Origin: Harmothoe impar
Taxonomy: Eukaryota; Annelida; Polychaeta; Phyllodocida; Polynoidae
Length of the DNA stretch: 64,000 bases
NCBI GenBank assembly: GCA_947462335.1
Contig: OX381707.1
Coordinates: forward strand, 12,021,055-12,085,054
Direction: 5' to 3'
Made by a program: the position numbers and the translations under genes. Shown one piece after another: positions 48,923 through 60,060 of the stretch. The notes beneath the pieces were generated by a model. That model saw nothing but the letters and a program-made list of their open reading frames with translations. It did not search any database and was not told the DNA's origin. The first letter of the stretch is position 1; each line of letters opens with the position of its first letter.

Positions 48923-51242
48923 ATGAATGGTGTTAAAGAAAAGCCTCTGGGAACCTTGTTTGATTACTGCTGTCCATGTACCTGTTTACTTTATAGTTTG
49001 GGATATCCTCTAGGCATGAACATGGCTCGCTCTCCTCCCTTCGGCCTGGCCCCAGACCGCAGGACACCGAAAAGGCCGAAAAAGGGTCATCGCTTGGTTA
49101 TTTAAGGACATCTTACTGGCACTGCCTCACTGGTAATATTTTCACCATCTGTTTATGAATGGTGTTAAAGAAAAGCCTCTCGGAACCTTGTTTAATTCCT
49201 GCTGTCCATGTACCTGTTTACTTCATAGTTTGGGATATCCTCTAGGCGTGAACATGGCTCGCTCTCCTCCCTTCGGCCTGGCCCCAGACCGCAGGACACC
49301 GAAAAGGCCGAAAAAGGGTCATCCCTTGGTTATTTAAGGACATATTACTGGCACTGCCTCACTGGTAGTATTTTCACCATCTGTTTATGAATGGTGTTAA
49401 ACAAAAGCCTCTGGGAACCTTGTTTGATTACTGCTGTCCATGTACCTGTTTACTTCATAGTTTGGGATATCCTCTAGGCGTGAACATGGCTCGCTCTCCT
49501 CCCTTCGGCCTGGCCCCGGACCGCAGGACACGGAAAAGGCTGAAAAAGGGTCATCGCTTGGTTATTTAAGGACATCTTACTGGCACTGCCTCACTGGTAA
49601 TATTTTCACCATCTGTTTATGAATGGTGTTAAAGAAAAGCCTCTGGGAACCTTGTTTGATTACTGCTGTCCATGTACCTGTTTACTTCATAGTTTGGGAT
49701 ATCCTCTAGGCGTGAACATGGCTCGCTCTCCTCCCTTCGGCCTGGCCCCAGACCGCAGGACACCGAAAAGGCCGAAAAAGGGTCATCGCTTGGTTATTTA
49801 AGGACATCTTACTGGCACTGCCTCACTGGTAATATTTTCACCATCTGTTTATGAATGGTGTTAAAGAAAAGCCTCTGGGAACCTTGTTTGATTACTGCTG
49901 TCCATGTACCTGTTTACTTCATAGTTTGGGATATCCTCTAGGCGTGAACATGGCTCGCTCTCCTCCCTTCGGCCTGGCCCCAGACCGCAGAACACCGAAA
50001 AGGCCGAAAAAGGGTCATCCCTTGGTTATTTAAGGACATATTACTGGCACTGCCTCACTGGTAATATTTTCACCATCTGTTTATGAATGGTGTTAAAGAA
50101 AAGCCTCTGGGAACCTTGTTTGATTACTGCTGTCCATGTCCCTGTTTACTTCATAGTTTGGGATATCCTCTAGGCGTGAACATGGCTCGCTCTCCTCCCT
50201 TCGGCCTGGCCCCAGACCGCAGGACACCGAAAAGGCCGAAAAAGGGTCATCGCTTGGTTATTTAAGGACATCTTACTGGCACTGCCTCACTGGTAATATT
50301 TTCACCATCTGTTTATGAATGGTGTTAAAGAAAAGCCTCTGGGAACCTTGTTTGATTACTGCTGTCCATGTACCTGTTTACTTCATAGTTTGGGATATCC
50401 TCTAGGCGTGAACATGGCTCGCTCTCCTCCCTTCGGCCTGGCCCCAGACCGCAGAACACCGAATAGGCCGAAAAAGGGTCATCCCTTGGTTATTTAAGGA
50501 CATATAACTGGCACTGCCTCACTGGTAATATTTTCACCATCTGTTTATGAATGGTGTTAAACAAAAGCCTCTTGGAACCTTGTTTGATTACTGCTGTCAA
50601 TGTACCTGTTTACTTCATAGTTTGGGATATCCTCTAGGCGTGAACATGGCTCGCTCTCCTCCCTTCGGCCTGGCCCCAGACCGCAGGACACCGAAAAGGC
50701 CGAAAAAGGGTCATCGCTTGGTTATTTAAGGACATCTTACTGGCACTGCCTCACTGGTAATATTTTCACCATCTGTTTATGAATGGTGTTAAAGAAAAGC
50801 CTTTGGGAACCTTGTTTGATTACTGCTGTCCATGTACCTGTTTACTTCATAGTTTGGGATATCCTCTAGGCGTGAACATGGCTCGCTCTCCTCCCTTCTG
50901 CCTGGCCCCAGACCGCAGGACACCGAAAAGGCCGAAAAAGGGTCATCGCTTGGTTATTTAAGGACATCTTACTGGCACTGCCTCACTGGTAATATTTTCA
51001 CCATCTGTTTATGAATGGTGTTAAAGAAAAGCCTCTGGGAACCTTGTTTGATTACTGCTGTCCATGTACCTGTTTACTTCATAGTTTGGGATATCCTCTA
51101 GGCGTGAACATGGCTCGCTCTCCTCCCTTCGGCCTGGCCCCAGACCGCAGGACACCGAAAAGGCCGAAAAAGGGTCATCGCTTGGTTATTTAAGGACATC
51201 TTACTGGCACTGCCTCACTGGTAATATTTTCACCATCTGTTT
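48923..51242 (+). repeat. 10-monomer HOR in block D, copy 2 (2320 bp)
   Basis: This is a tandem copy of 46604-48922 in the same order. Visible differences include ggtagtatt for ggtaatatt, aaacaaaag in 49387, and accgaatagg in 50315. The T lost at the end of copy 1 is present here. Confidence 0.9.
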
Positions 51243-51706
51243 ATGAATGGTGTTAAAGAAAAGCCTCTGGGAACCTTGTTTGATTACTGCTGTCCATGTA
51301 CCTGTTTACTTCATAGTTTGGGATATCCTCTAGGCGTGAACATGGCTCGCTCTCCTCCCTTCGGCCTGGCCCCAGACCGCAGGACACCGAAAAGGCCGAA
51401 TAAGGGTCATCGCTTGGTTATTTAAGGACATCTTACTGGCACTGCCTCACTGGTAATATTTTCACCATCTGTTTATGAATGGTGTTAAAGAAAAGCCTCT
51501 GGGAACCTTGTTTGATTACTGCTGTCCATGTACCTGTTTACATCATAGTTTGGGATATCCTCTAGGCGTGAACATGGCTCGCTCTCCTCCCTTCGGCCTG
51601 GCCGCAGACCGCAGGACACCAAAAAGGCCGAAAAAGGGTCATCGCTTGGTTATTTAAGGACATCTTACTGGCACTGCCTCACTGGTAATATTTTCACCAT
51701 CTGTTT
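49851..51706 (+). repeat. 8-monomer HOR in block D, copy 1 (1856 bp)
   Basis: Units are: cgcagaacacc; gtccctg; cgcagaacacc with accgaatagg; gtcaatg; cttctgcc; plain; ggccgaataagg; tacatcatag with ggccgcagac. It overlaps 10-mer copy 2, showing that the 8-mer event occurred after the 10-mer. Confidence 0.9.
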
Positions 51707-53535
51707 ATGAATGGTGTTAAAGAAAAGCCTCTGGGAACCTTGTTTGATTACTGCTGTCCATGTACCTGTTTACTTCATAGTTTGGGATATCCTCTAGGCG
51801 TGAACATGGCTCGCTCTCCTCCCTTCGGCCTGGCCCCAGACCGCAGAACACCGAAAAGGCCGAAAAAGGGTCATCCCTTGGTTATTTAAGGACATATTAC
51901 TGGCACTGCCTCACTGGTAATATTTTCACCATCTGTTTATGAATGGTGTTAAAGAAAAGCCTCTGGGAACCTTGTTTGATTACTGCTGTCCATGTCCCTG
52001 TTTACTTCATAGTTTGGGATATCCTCTAGGCGTGAACATGGCTCGCTCTCCTCCCTTCGGCCTGGCCCCAGACCGCAGGACACCGAAAAGGCCGAAAAAG
52101 GGTCATCGCTTGGTTATTTAAGGACATCTTACTGGCACTGCCTCACTGGTAATATTTTCACCATCTGTTTATGAATGGTGTTAAAGAAAAGCCTCTGGGA
52201 ACCTTGTTTGATTACTGCTGTCCATGTACCTGTTTACTTCATAGTTTGGGATATCCTCTAGGCGTGAACATGGCTCGCTCTCCTCCCTTCGGCCTGGCCC
52301 CAGACCGCAGAACACCGAATAGGCCGAAAAAGGGTCATCCCTTGGTTATTTAAGGACATATAACTGGCACTGCCTCACTGGTAATATTTTCACCATCTGT
52401 TTATGAATGGTGTTAAACAAAAGCCTCTTGGAACCTTGTTTGATTACTGCTGTCAATGTACCTGTTTACTTCATAGTTTGGGATATCCTCTAGGCGTGAA
52501 CATGGCTCGCTCTCCTCCCTTCGGCCTGGCCCCAGACCGCAGGACACCGAAAAGGCCGAAAAAGGGTCATCGCTTGGTTATTTAAGGACATCTTACTGGC
52601 ACTGCCTCACTGGTAATATTTTCACCATCTGTTTATGAATGGTGTTAAAGAAAAGCCTTTGGGAACCTTGTTTGATTACTGCTGTCCATGTACCTGTTTA
52701 CTTCATAGTTTGGGATATCCTCTAGGCGTGAACATGGCTCGCTCTCCTCCCTTCTGCCTGGCCCCAGACCGCAGGACACCGAAAAGGCCGAAAAAGGGTC
52801 ATCGCTTGGTTATTTAAGGACATCTTACTGGCACTGCCTCACTGGTAATATTTTCACCATCTGTTTATGAATGGTGTTAAAGAAAAGCCTCTGGGAACCT
52901 TGTTTGATTACTGCTGTCCATGTACCTGTTTACTTCATAGTTTGGGATATCCTCTAGGCGTGAACATGGCTCGCTCTCCTCCCTTCGGCCTGGCCCCAGA
53001 CCGCAGGACACCGAAAAGGCCGAAAAAGGGTCATCGCTTGGTTATTTAAGGACATCTTACTGGCACTGCCTCACTGGTAATATTTTCACCATCTGTTTAT
53101 GAATGGTGTTAAAGAAAAGCCTCTGGGAACCTTGTTTGATTACTGCTGTCCATGTACCTGTTTACTTCATAGTTTGGGATATCCTCTAGGCGTGAACATG
53201 GCTCGCTCTCCTCCCTTCGGCCTGGCCCCAGACCGCAGGACACCGAAAAGGCCGAATAAGGGTCATCGCTTGGTTATTTAAGGACATCTTACTGGCACTG
53301 CCTCACTGGTAATATTTTCACCATCTGTTTATGAATGGTGTTAAAGAAAAGCCTCTGGGAACCTTGTTTGATTACTGCTGTCCATGTACCTGTTTACATC
53401 ATAGTTTGGGATATCCTCTAGGCGTGAACATGGCTCGCTCTCCTCCCTTCGGCCTGGCCGCAGACCGCAGGACACCAAAAAGGCCGAAAAAGGGTCATCG
53501 CTTGGTTATTTAAGGACATCTTACTGGCACTGCCT
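51707..53535 (+). repeat. 8-monomer HOR in block D, copy 2
   Basis: This tandem copy lies at an offset of 1856 bp. I saw no base differences from copy 1 until gcctaactgg at about 53535, where the match ends. It carries the accgaatagg change private to 10-mer copy 2, confirming that it derives from that copy. Confidence 0.9.
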
Positions 53536-54026
53536 AACTGGTAATATTTTCACCATCTGGTTATGAATGGTGTTAAAGAAAAGCTTCTGGGAACCTTGTT
53601 TGATTACTGCTGTCCATGTACCTGTTTACTTCATAGTTTGGGATATCCTCTAGGCGTGAACATGGCTCGCTCTCCTCCCTTCGGCCTGGCCCCAGACAGC
53701 AGGACACCTAAAAGGTCGAAAAAGGGTCATCGCTTGGTTATTTAAGGACATCTTACTGGCACTGCCTCACTGGTAATATTTTCACCATCTGTTTATGAAT
53801 GGTGTTAAAGAAAAGCCTCTGGGAACCTTGTTTGATTACTGCTGTCCATGTACCTGTTTACTTCATAGTTTGGGATATCCTCTAGGCGTGAACATGGCTT
53901 GCTCTCCTCCCTTCGGCCCGGCCCCAGACCGCAGGACACCGAAAAGGCCCAAAAAGGGTCATCGCTTGGTTATTTAAGGACATCTTACTGGCACTGCCTC
54001 ACTGGTAATATTTTCACCATCTGTTT

Positions 54027-54259
54027 ATGAATGGTGTTAAAGAAAAGCCTCTGGGAAACCTTGTTTGATTACTGCTGTCCATGTACCTGTTTACTTCATA
54101 GTTTGGGATATCCTCTAGGCATGAACATGGCTCGCTCTCCTCCCTTCGGCCTGGCCCCAGACCGCAGGACACCGAAAAGGCCGAAAAAGGGTCATCGCTT
54201 GGTTATTTAAGGACATCTTACTGGCACTGCCTCACTGGTAATATTTTCACCATCTGTTT
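54027..54259 (+). repeat. 233-bp monomer, one extra A
   Basis: The unit reads ctgggaaaccttg in place of ctgggaaccttg. This single insertion breaks the 60-codon frame. It is not shared with any other unit. Confidence 0.82.
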
Positions 54260-54723
54260 ATGAATGGTGTTAAAGAAAAGCCTCTGGGAACCTTGTTTGA
54301 TTACTGCTGTCCATGTACCTGTTTACTTCATAGTTTGCGATATCCTCTAGGCGTGAACATGGCTCGCACTCCTCCCTTCGGCCTGGCCCCAGACCGCAGG
54401 ACACCGAAAAGGCCGAAAAAGGGTCATCGCCTGGTTATTTAAGGACATCTTACTGGCACTGCCTCACTGGTAATATTTTCACCATCTGTTTATGAATGGT
54501 GTTAAAGAAAAGCCTCTGGGAACCTTGTTTGATTACTGCTGTCCATGTACCTGTTTACTTCATAGTTTGGGATATCCTCTAGGCGTGAACATGGCTCGCT
54601 CTCCTCCCTTCGGCCTGGCCCCAGACCGCAGGACACCGAAAAGGCCGAAAAAGGGTCATCGCTTGGTTATTTAAGGACATCTTACTGGCACTGCCTCACT
54701 GGTAATATTTTCACCATCTGTTT

Positions 54724-54955
54724 ATGAATGGTGTTAAAGAAAAGCCTCTGGGAACCTTGTTTGATTACTGCTGTCCATGTACCTGATTACTTCATAGTTT
54801 GGGATATCCTCTAGGCGTGAACATGGCTCGCTCTCCTCCCTTTGGCCTGGCCCCGGACCGCAAGACACCCAAATGGCCGAAAAAGGGTCATCGCTTGGTT
54901 ATTTAAGGACATCTTACTGGCACTGCCTCACTGGTAATATTTTCACCATCTGTTT
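54724..54955 (+). repeat. Isolated C-type monomer inside block D
   Basis: The start is D-like (gttaaagaaaag). It continues with gtacctgatt, ctttggcctgg, ccggaccgcaag and cacccaaatggccg, all family-C marks. Both neighbours are plain D units. Its closest match in the window is unit 36866, which combines the same markers but has cttcgg. Confidence 0.88.
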
Positions 54956-57276
54956 ATGAATGGTGTTAAAGAAAAGCCTCTGGGAACCTTGTTTGATTAC
55001 TGCTGTCCATGTACCTGTTTACTTCATAGTTTGGGATATCCTCTAGGCGTGAACATGGCTCGCTCTCCTCCCTTCGGCCTGGCCCCAGACCGCAGGACAC
55101 CGAAAAGGCCGAATAAGGGTCATCGCTTGGTTATTTAAGGACATCTTACTGGCACTGCCTCACTGGTAATATTTTCACCATCTGTTTATGAATGGTGTTA
55201 AAGAAAAGCCTCTGGGAACCTTGTTTGATTACTGCTGTCCATGTACCTGTTTACTTCATAGTTTGGGATATCCTCTAGGCGTGAACATGGCTCGCTCTCC
55301 TCCCTTCGGCCTGGCCCCAGACAGCAGGACACCTAAAAGGCCGAAAAAGGGTCATCGCTTGGTTATTTAAGGACATCTTACTGGCACTGCCTCACTGGTA
55401 ATATTTTCACCATCTGTTTATGAATGGTGTTAAAGAAAAGCCTCTGGGAACCTTGTTTGATTACTGCTGTCCATGTACCTGTTTACTTCATAGTTTGGGA
55501 TATCCTCTAGGCGTGAACATGGCTCGCTCTCCTCCCTTCGGCCTGGCCCCAGACCGCAGGACACCGAAAAGGCCGAAAAAGGGTCATCGCTTGGTTATTT
55601 AAGGACATCTTACTGGCACTGCCTCACTGGTAATATTTTCACCATCTGTTTATAGATGGTGTTAAACAAAAGCCTCTGGGAACCTTGTTTGATTACTGCT
55701 GTCCATGTTCCTGTTTACTTCATAGTTTGTGATATCCTCTAGGCGTGAACATGGCTCGCTCTCCTCCCTTCTGCCTGGCCCCAGACCGCAGGACACCGAA
55801 AAGGCCGAAAAAGGGTCATCGCTTGGTTATTTAAGGACATCTTACTGGCACTGCCTCACTGGTAATATTTTCACCATCTGTTTATGAATGGTGTTAAAGA
55901 AAAGCCTCTGGGAACCTTGTTTGATTACTGCTGTCCATGTACCTGTTTACTTCATAGTTTAGGATATCCTCTAGGCGTGAACATGGCTCGCTCTCCTCCC
56001 TTCGGCCTGGCCCCAGACCGCAGGACACCGAAAAGGCCGAAAAAAGGGTCATCGCTTGGTTATTTAAGGACATCTTACTGGCACTGCCTCACTGGTAATA
56101 TTTTCACCAACTTTTTATGAATGGTGTTAAAGAAAGGCCTCTGGGAACCTTGTTTGATTACTGCTGTCCATGTACCTGTTTACTTCATAGTTTGGGATAT
56201 ACTCTAGGCGTGAACATGGCTCGCTCTCCTCCCTTCGGCCTGGCCCCAGACCGCAGGACACCAAAAAGGCCGAAAAAGGGTCATCGCTTGGTTATTTAAG
56301 GACATCTTACTGGCACTGCCTCACTGGTAATATTTTCACCATCTGTTTATGAATGGTGTTAAAGAAAAGCCTCTGGGAACCTTGTTTGATTACTGCTGTC
56401 CATGTACCTGTTTACTTCATAGTTTGGGATATCTTCTAGGCGTGAACATGGCTTGCTCTCCTCCCTTCGGCCTGGCCCCAGACCGCAGGACACCGAAAAG
56501 GCCGAAAAAGGGTCATCGCTTGGTTATTCAAGGACATCTTACTGGCACTGCCTCACTGGTAATATTTTCACCATCTGTTTATGAATGGTGTTAAAGAAAA
56601 GCCTCTGGGAACCTTGTTTGATTACTGCTGTCCATGTACCTGTTTACTTCATAGTTTGGGATATCCTCTAGGCGTGAACATGGCTCGCTCTCCTCCCTTC
56701 GGCCTGGCCCCAGACCGCAGGACATCGAAAAGGCCGAAAAAGGGTCATCGCTTGGTTATTAAAGGACATCTTACTGGCACTGCCTCACTGGTAATATTTT
56801 CACCATCTGTTTATGAATGGTGTTAAAGAAAAGCCTCTGGGAACCTTGTTTGATTACTGCTGTCCATGTACCTGTTTACTTCATAGTTTGGGATATCCTC
56901 TAGGCGTGAACATGGCTCGCTCTCCTCCCTTCGGCCTGGCCCCAGACTGCAGGACACCAAAAAGGCCGAAAAAGGGTCATCGCTTGGTTATTTAAGGACA
57001 TCTTACTGGCACTGCCTCACTGGTAATATTTTCACCATCTGTTTATGAATGGTGTTAAAGAAAAGCCTCTGGGAACCTTGTTTGATTACTGCTGTCCATG
57101 TACCTGTTTACTTCATAGTTTGGGATATCCTCTAGGTGTGAACATGGCTCGCTCTCCTCGCTTCGGCCTGGCCCCAGACCGCAGGACACCGAAAAGGCCG
57201 AAAAAGGGTCATCGCTTGGTTATTTAAGGACATCTTACTGGCACTGCCTCACTGGTAATATTTTCACCATCTGTTT

Positions 57277-57508
57277 ATGAATGGTGTTAAAGAAAAGCCT
57301 CTGGGAACCTTGTTTGATTACTGCTGTCCATGTACCTGTTTACTTCATAGTTTGGGATATCCTCTAGGCGTGAACATGGCTCGCTCTCCTCCCTTCGGCC
57401 TGGCCCCAGACCGCAGGACACCGAAAAGGCCGAAAAAGGGTCATCGCTTGGTTATTTAAGGACATCTTACTGGCACTGCCTCACTGGTAATATTTTCACC
57501 ATCTGTTT
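57277..57508 (+). repeat. Reference family-D monomer (232 bp)
   Basis: This is a typical D unit. All seven CpG dinucleotides lie at monomer positions 93-170 (in ggcgtg, ctcgct, ttcggc, accgca, accgaa, gccgaa and atcgct). The remaining 154 bp, read circularly, contain none. Confidence 0.9.
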
Positions 57509-60060
57509 ATGAATGGTGTTAAAGAAAAGCCTCTGGGAACCTTGTTTGATTACTGCTGTCCAAGTACCTGTTTACTTCATAGTTTGGGATATCCTCTAGG
57601 CGTGAACATGGCTCGCTCTCCTCCCTTCGGCCTGGCCCCAGACCGCAGGACACCGAAAAGGCCGAAAAAGGGTCATCGCTTGGTTATTTAAGGACATCTT
57701 ACTGGCACTGCCTCACTGGTAATATTTTCACCATCTGTTTATGAATGGTGTTAAAGAAAAGCCTCTGGGAACCTTGTTTGATTACTGCTGTCCATGTACC
57801 TGTTTACTTCATAGTTTGGGATATCCTCTAGGCGTGAACATGGCTCGCTCTCCTCCCTTCGGCCTGGCCCCAGACCGCAGGACACCGAAAAGGCCGAATA
57901 AGGGTCATCGCTTGGTTATTTAAGGACATCTTACTGGCACTGCCTCACTGGTAATATTTTCACCATCTGTTTATGAATGGTGTTAAAGAAAAGCCTCTGG
58001 GAACCTTGTTTGATTACTGCTGTCCATGTACCTGTTTACTTCATAGTTTGGGATATCCTCTAGGCGTGAACATGGCTCGCTCTCCTCCCTTCGGCCTGGC
58101 CCCAGACCGCAGAACACCGAAAAGGCCGAAAAAGGGTCATCCCTTGGTTATTTAAGGACATATAACTGGCACTGCCTCACTGGTAATATTTTCACCATCT
58201 GTTTATGAATGGTGTTAAACAAAAGCCTCTTGGAACCTTGTTTGATTACTGCTGTCAATGTACCTGTTTACTTCATAGTTTGGGATATCCTCTAGGCGTG
58301 AACATGGCTCGCTCTCCTCCCTTCGGCCTGGCCCCAGACCGCAGGACACCGAAAAGGCCGAAAAAGGGTCATCGCTTGGTTATTTAAGGACATCTTACTG
58401 GCACTGCCTCACTGGTAATATTTTCACCATCTGTTTATGAATGGTGTTAAAGAAAAGCCTCTGGGAACCTTGTTTGATTACTGCTGTCCATGTACCTGTT
58501 TACTTCATAGTTTGGGATATCCTCTAGGCGTGAACATGGCTCGCTCTCCTCCCTTCGGCCTGGCCCCAGACCGCAGGACACCGAAAAGGCCGAAAAAGGG
58601 TCATCGCTTGGTTATTTAAGGACATCTTACTGGCACTGCCTCACTGGTAATATTTTCACCATCTGTTTATGAATGGTGTTAAAGAAAAGCCTCTGGGAAC
58701 CTTGTTTGATTACTGCTGTCCATGTACCTGTTTACTTCATAGTTTGGGATATCCTCTAGGCGTGAACATGGCTCGCTCTCCTCCCTTCGGCCTGGCCCCA
58801 GACCGCAGGACACCGAAAAGGCCGAAAAAGGGTCATCGCTTGGTTATTTAAGGACATCTTACTGGCACTGCCTCACTGGTAATATTTTCACCATCTGTTT
58901 ATGAATGGTGTTAAAGAAAAGCCTCTGGGAACCTTGTTTGATTACTGCTGTCCATGTACCTGTTTACTTCATAGTTTGGGATATCCTCTAGGTGTGAACA
59001 TGGCTCGCTCTCCTCGCTTCGGCCTGGCCCCAGACCGCATGACACCGAAAAGGCCGAAAAAGGGTCATCGCTTGGTTATTTAAGGACATCTTACTGGCAC
59101 TGCCTCACTGGTAATATTTTCACCATCTGTTTATGAACGGTGTTAAAGAAAAGCCTCTGGGAACCTTGTTTGATTACTGCTGTCCATGTACCTGTTTACT
59201 TCATAGTTTGGGATATCCTCTAGGCGTGAACATGGCTCGCTCTCCTCCCTTCGGCCTGGCCCCAGACCGCAGGACACCGAAAAGGCCGAAAAAGGGTCAT
59301 CGCTTGGTTATTTAAGGACATCTTACTGGCACTGTCTCACTGGTAATATTTTCACCATCTGTTTATGAATGGTGTTAAAGAAAAGCCTCTGGGAACCTTG
59401 TTTGATTACTGCTGTCCATGTACCTGTTTACTTCATAGTTTGGGATATCCTCTAGGCGTGAACATGGCTCGCTCTCCTCCCTTCGGCCTGGCCCCAGACC
59501 GCAGGACACCGAAAAGGCCGAAAAAGGGTCATCGCTTGGTTATTTAAGGACATCTTACTGGCACTGCCTCACTGGTAATATTTTCACCATCTGTTTATGA
59601 ATGGTGTTAAAGAAAAGCCTCTGGGAACCTTGTTTGATTACTGCTGTCCATGTACCTGTTTACTTCATAGTTTGGGATATCCTCTAGGCGTGAACATGGC
59701 TCGCTCTCCTCCCTTCGGCCTGGCCCCAGACCGCAGGACACCGAAAAGGCCGAAAAAGGGTCATCGCTTGGTTATTTAAGGACATCTTACTGGCACTGCC
59801 TCACTGGTAATATTTTCACCATCTGTTTATAGATGGTGTTAAACAAAAGCCTCTGGGAACCTTGTTTGATTACTGCTGTCCATGTACCTGTTTACTTCAT
59901 AGTTTGGGATATCCTCTAGGCGTGAACATGGCTCGCTCTCCTCCCTTCGGCCTGGCCCCAGACCGCAGGACACCGAAAAGGCCGAAAAAGGGTCATCGCT
60001 TGGTTATTTAAGGACATCTTACTGGCACTGCCTCACTGGTAATATTTTCACCATCTGTTT
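57509..60060 (+). repeat. 11-monomer HOR in block D, copy 1 (2552 bp)
   Basis: Unit order is: ccaagtacc; ggccgaataagg; cgcagaacacc with catataac; gtcaatg; plain; plain; ctcgcttcgg with ccgcatgac; tgaacggtg; plain; plain; tatagatgg with aaacaaaag. It repeats next door with a 2552-bp offset (11 x 232). Confidence 0.9.

Larger units (their letters stand above)
53563..57508 (+). repeat. Family-D monomers with occasional odd units
   Basis: Mostly plain D units. Exceptions are: 53563 (gcttctgg, agacagcagg, aaaaggtcg); 54027 (233 bp, tgggaaacc); 54724 (C-type body); 54956 (ggccgaataagg); 55652 (tatagatgg, gttcctg, gtttgtgat, cttctgcc); 55884 (233 bp, ccgaaaaaagg, ending accaacttttt); and 57045 (ctcgcttcgg, the forerunner of 58901). 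Confidence 0.78.
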
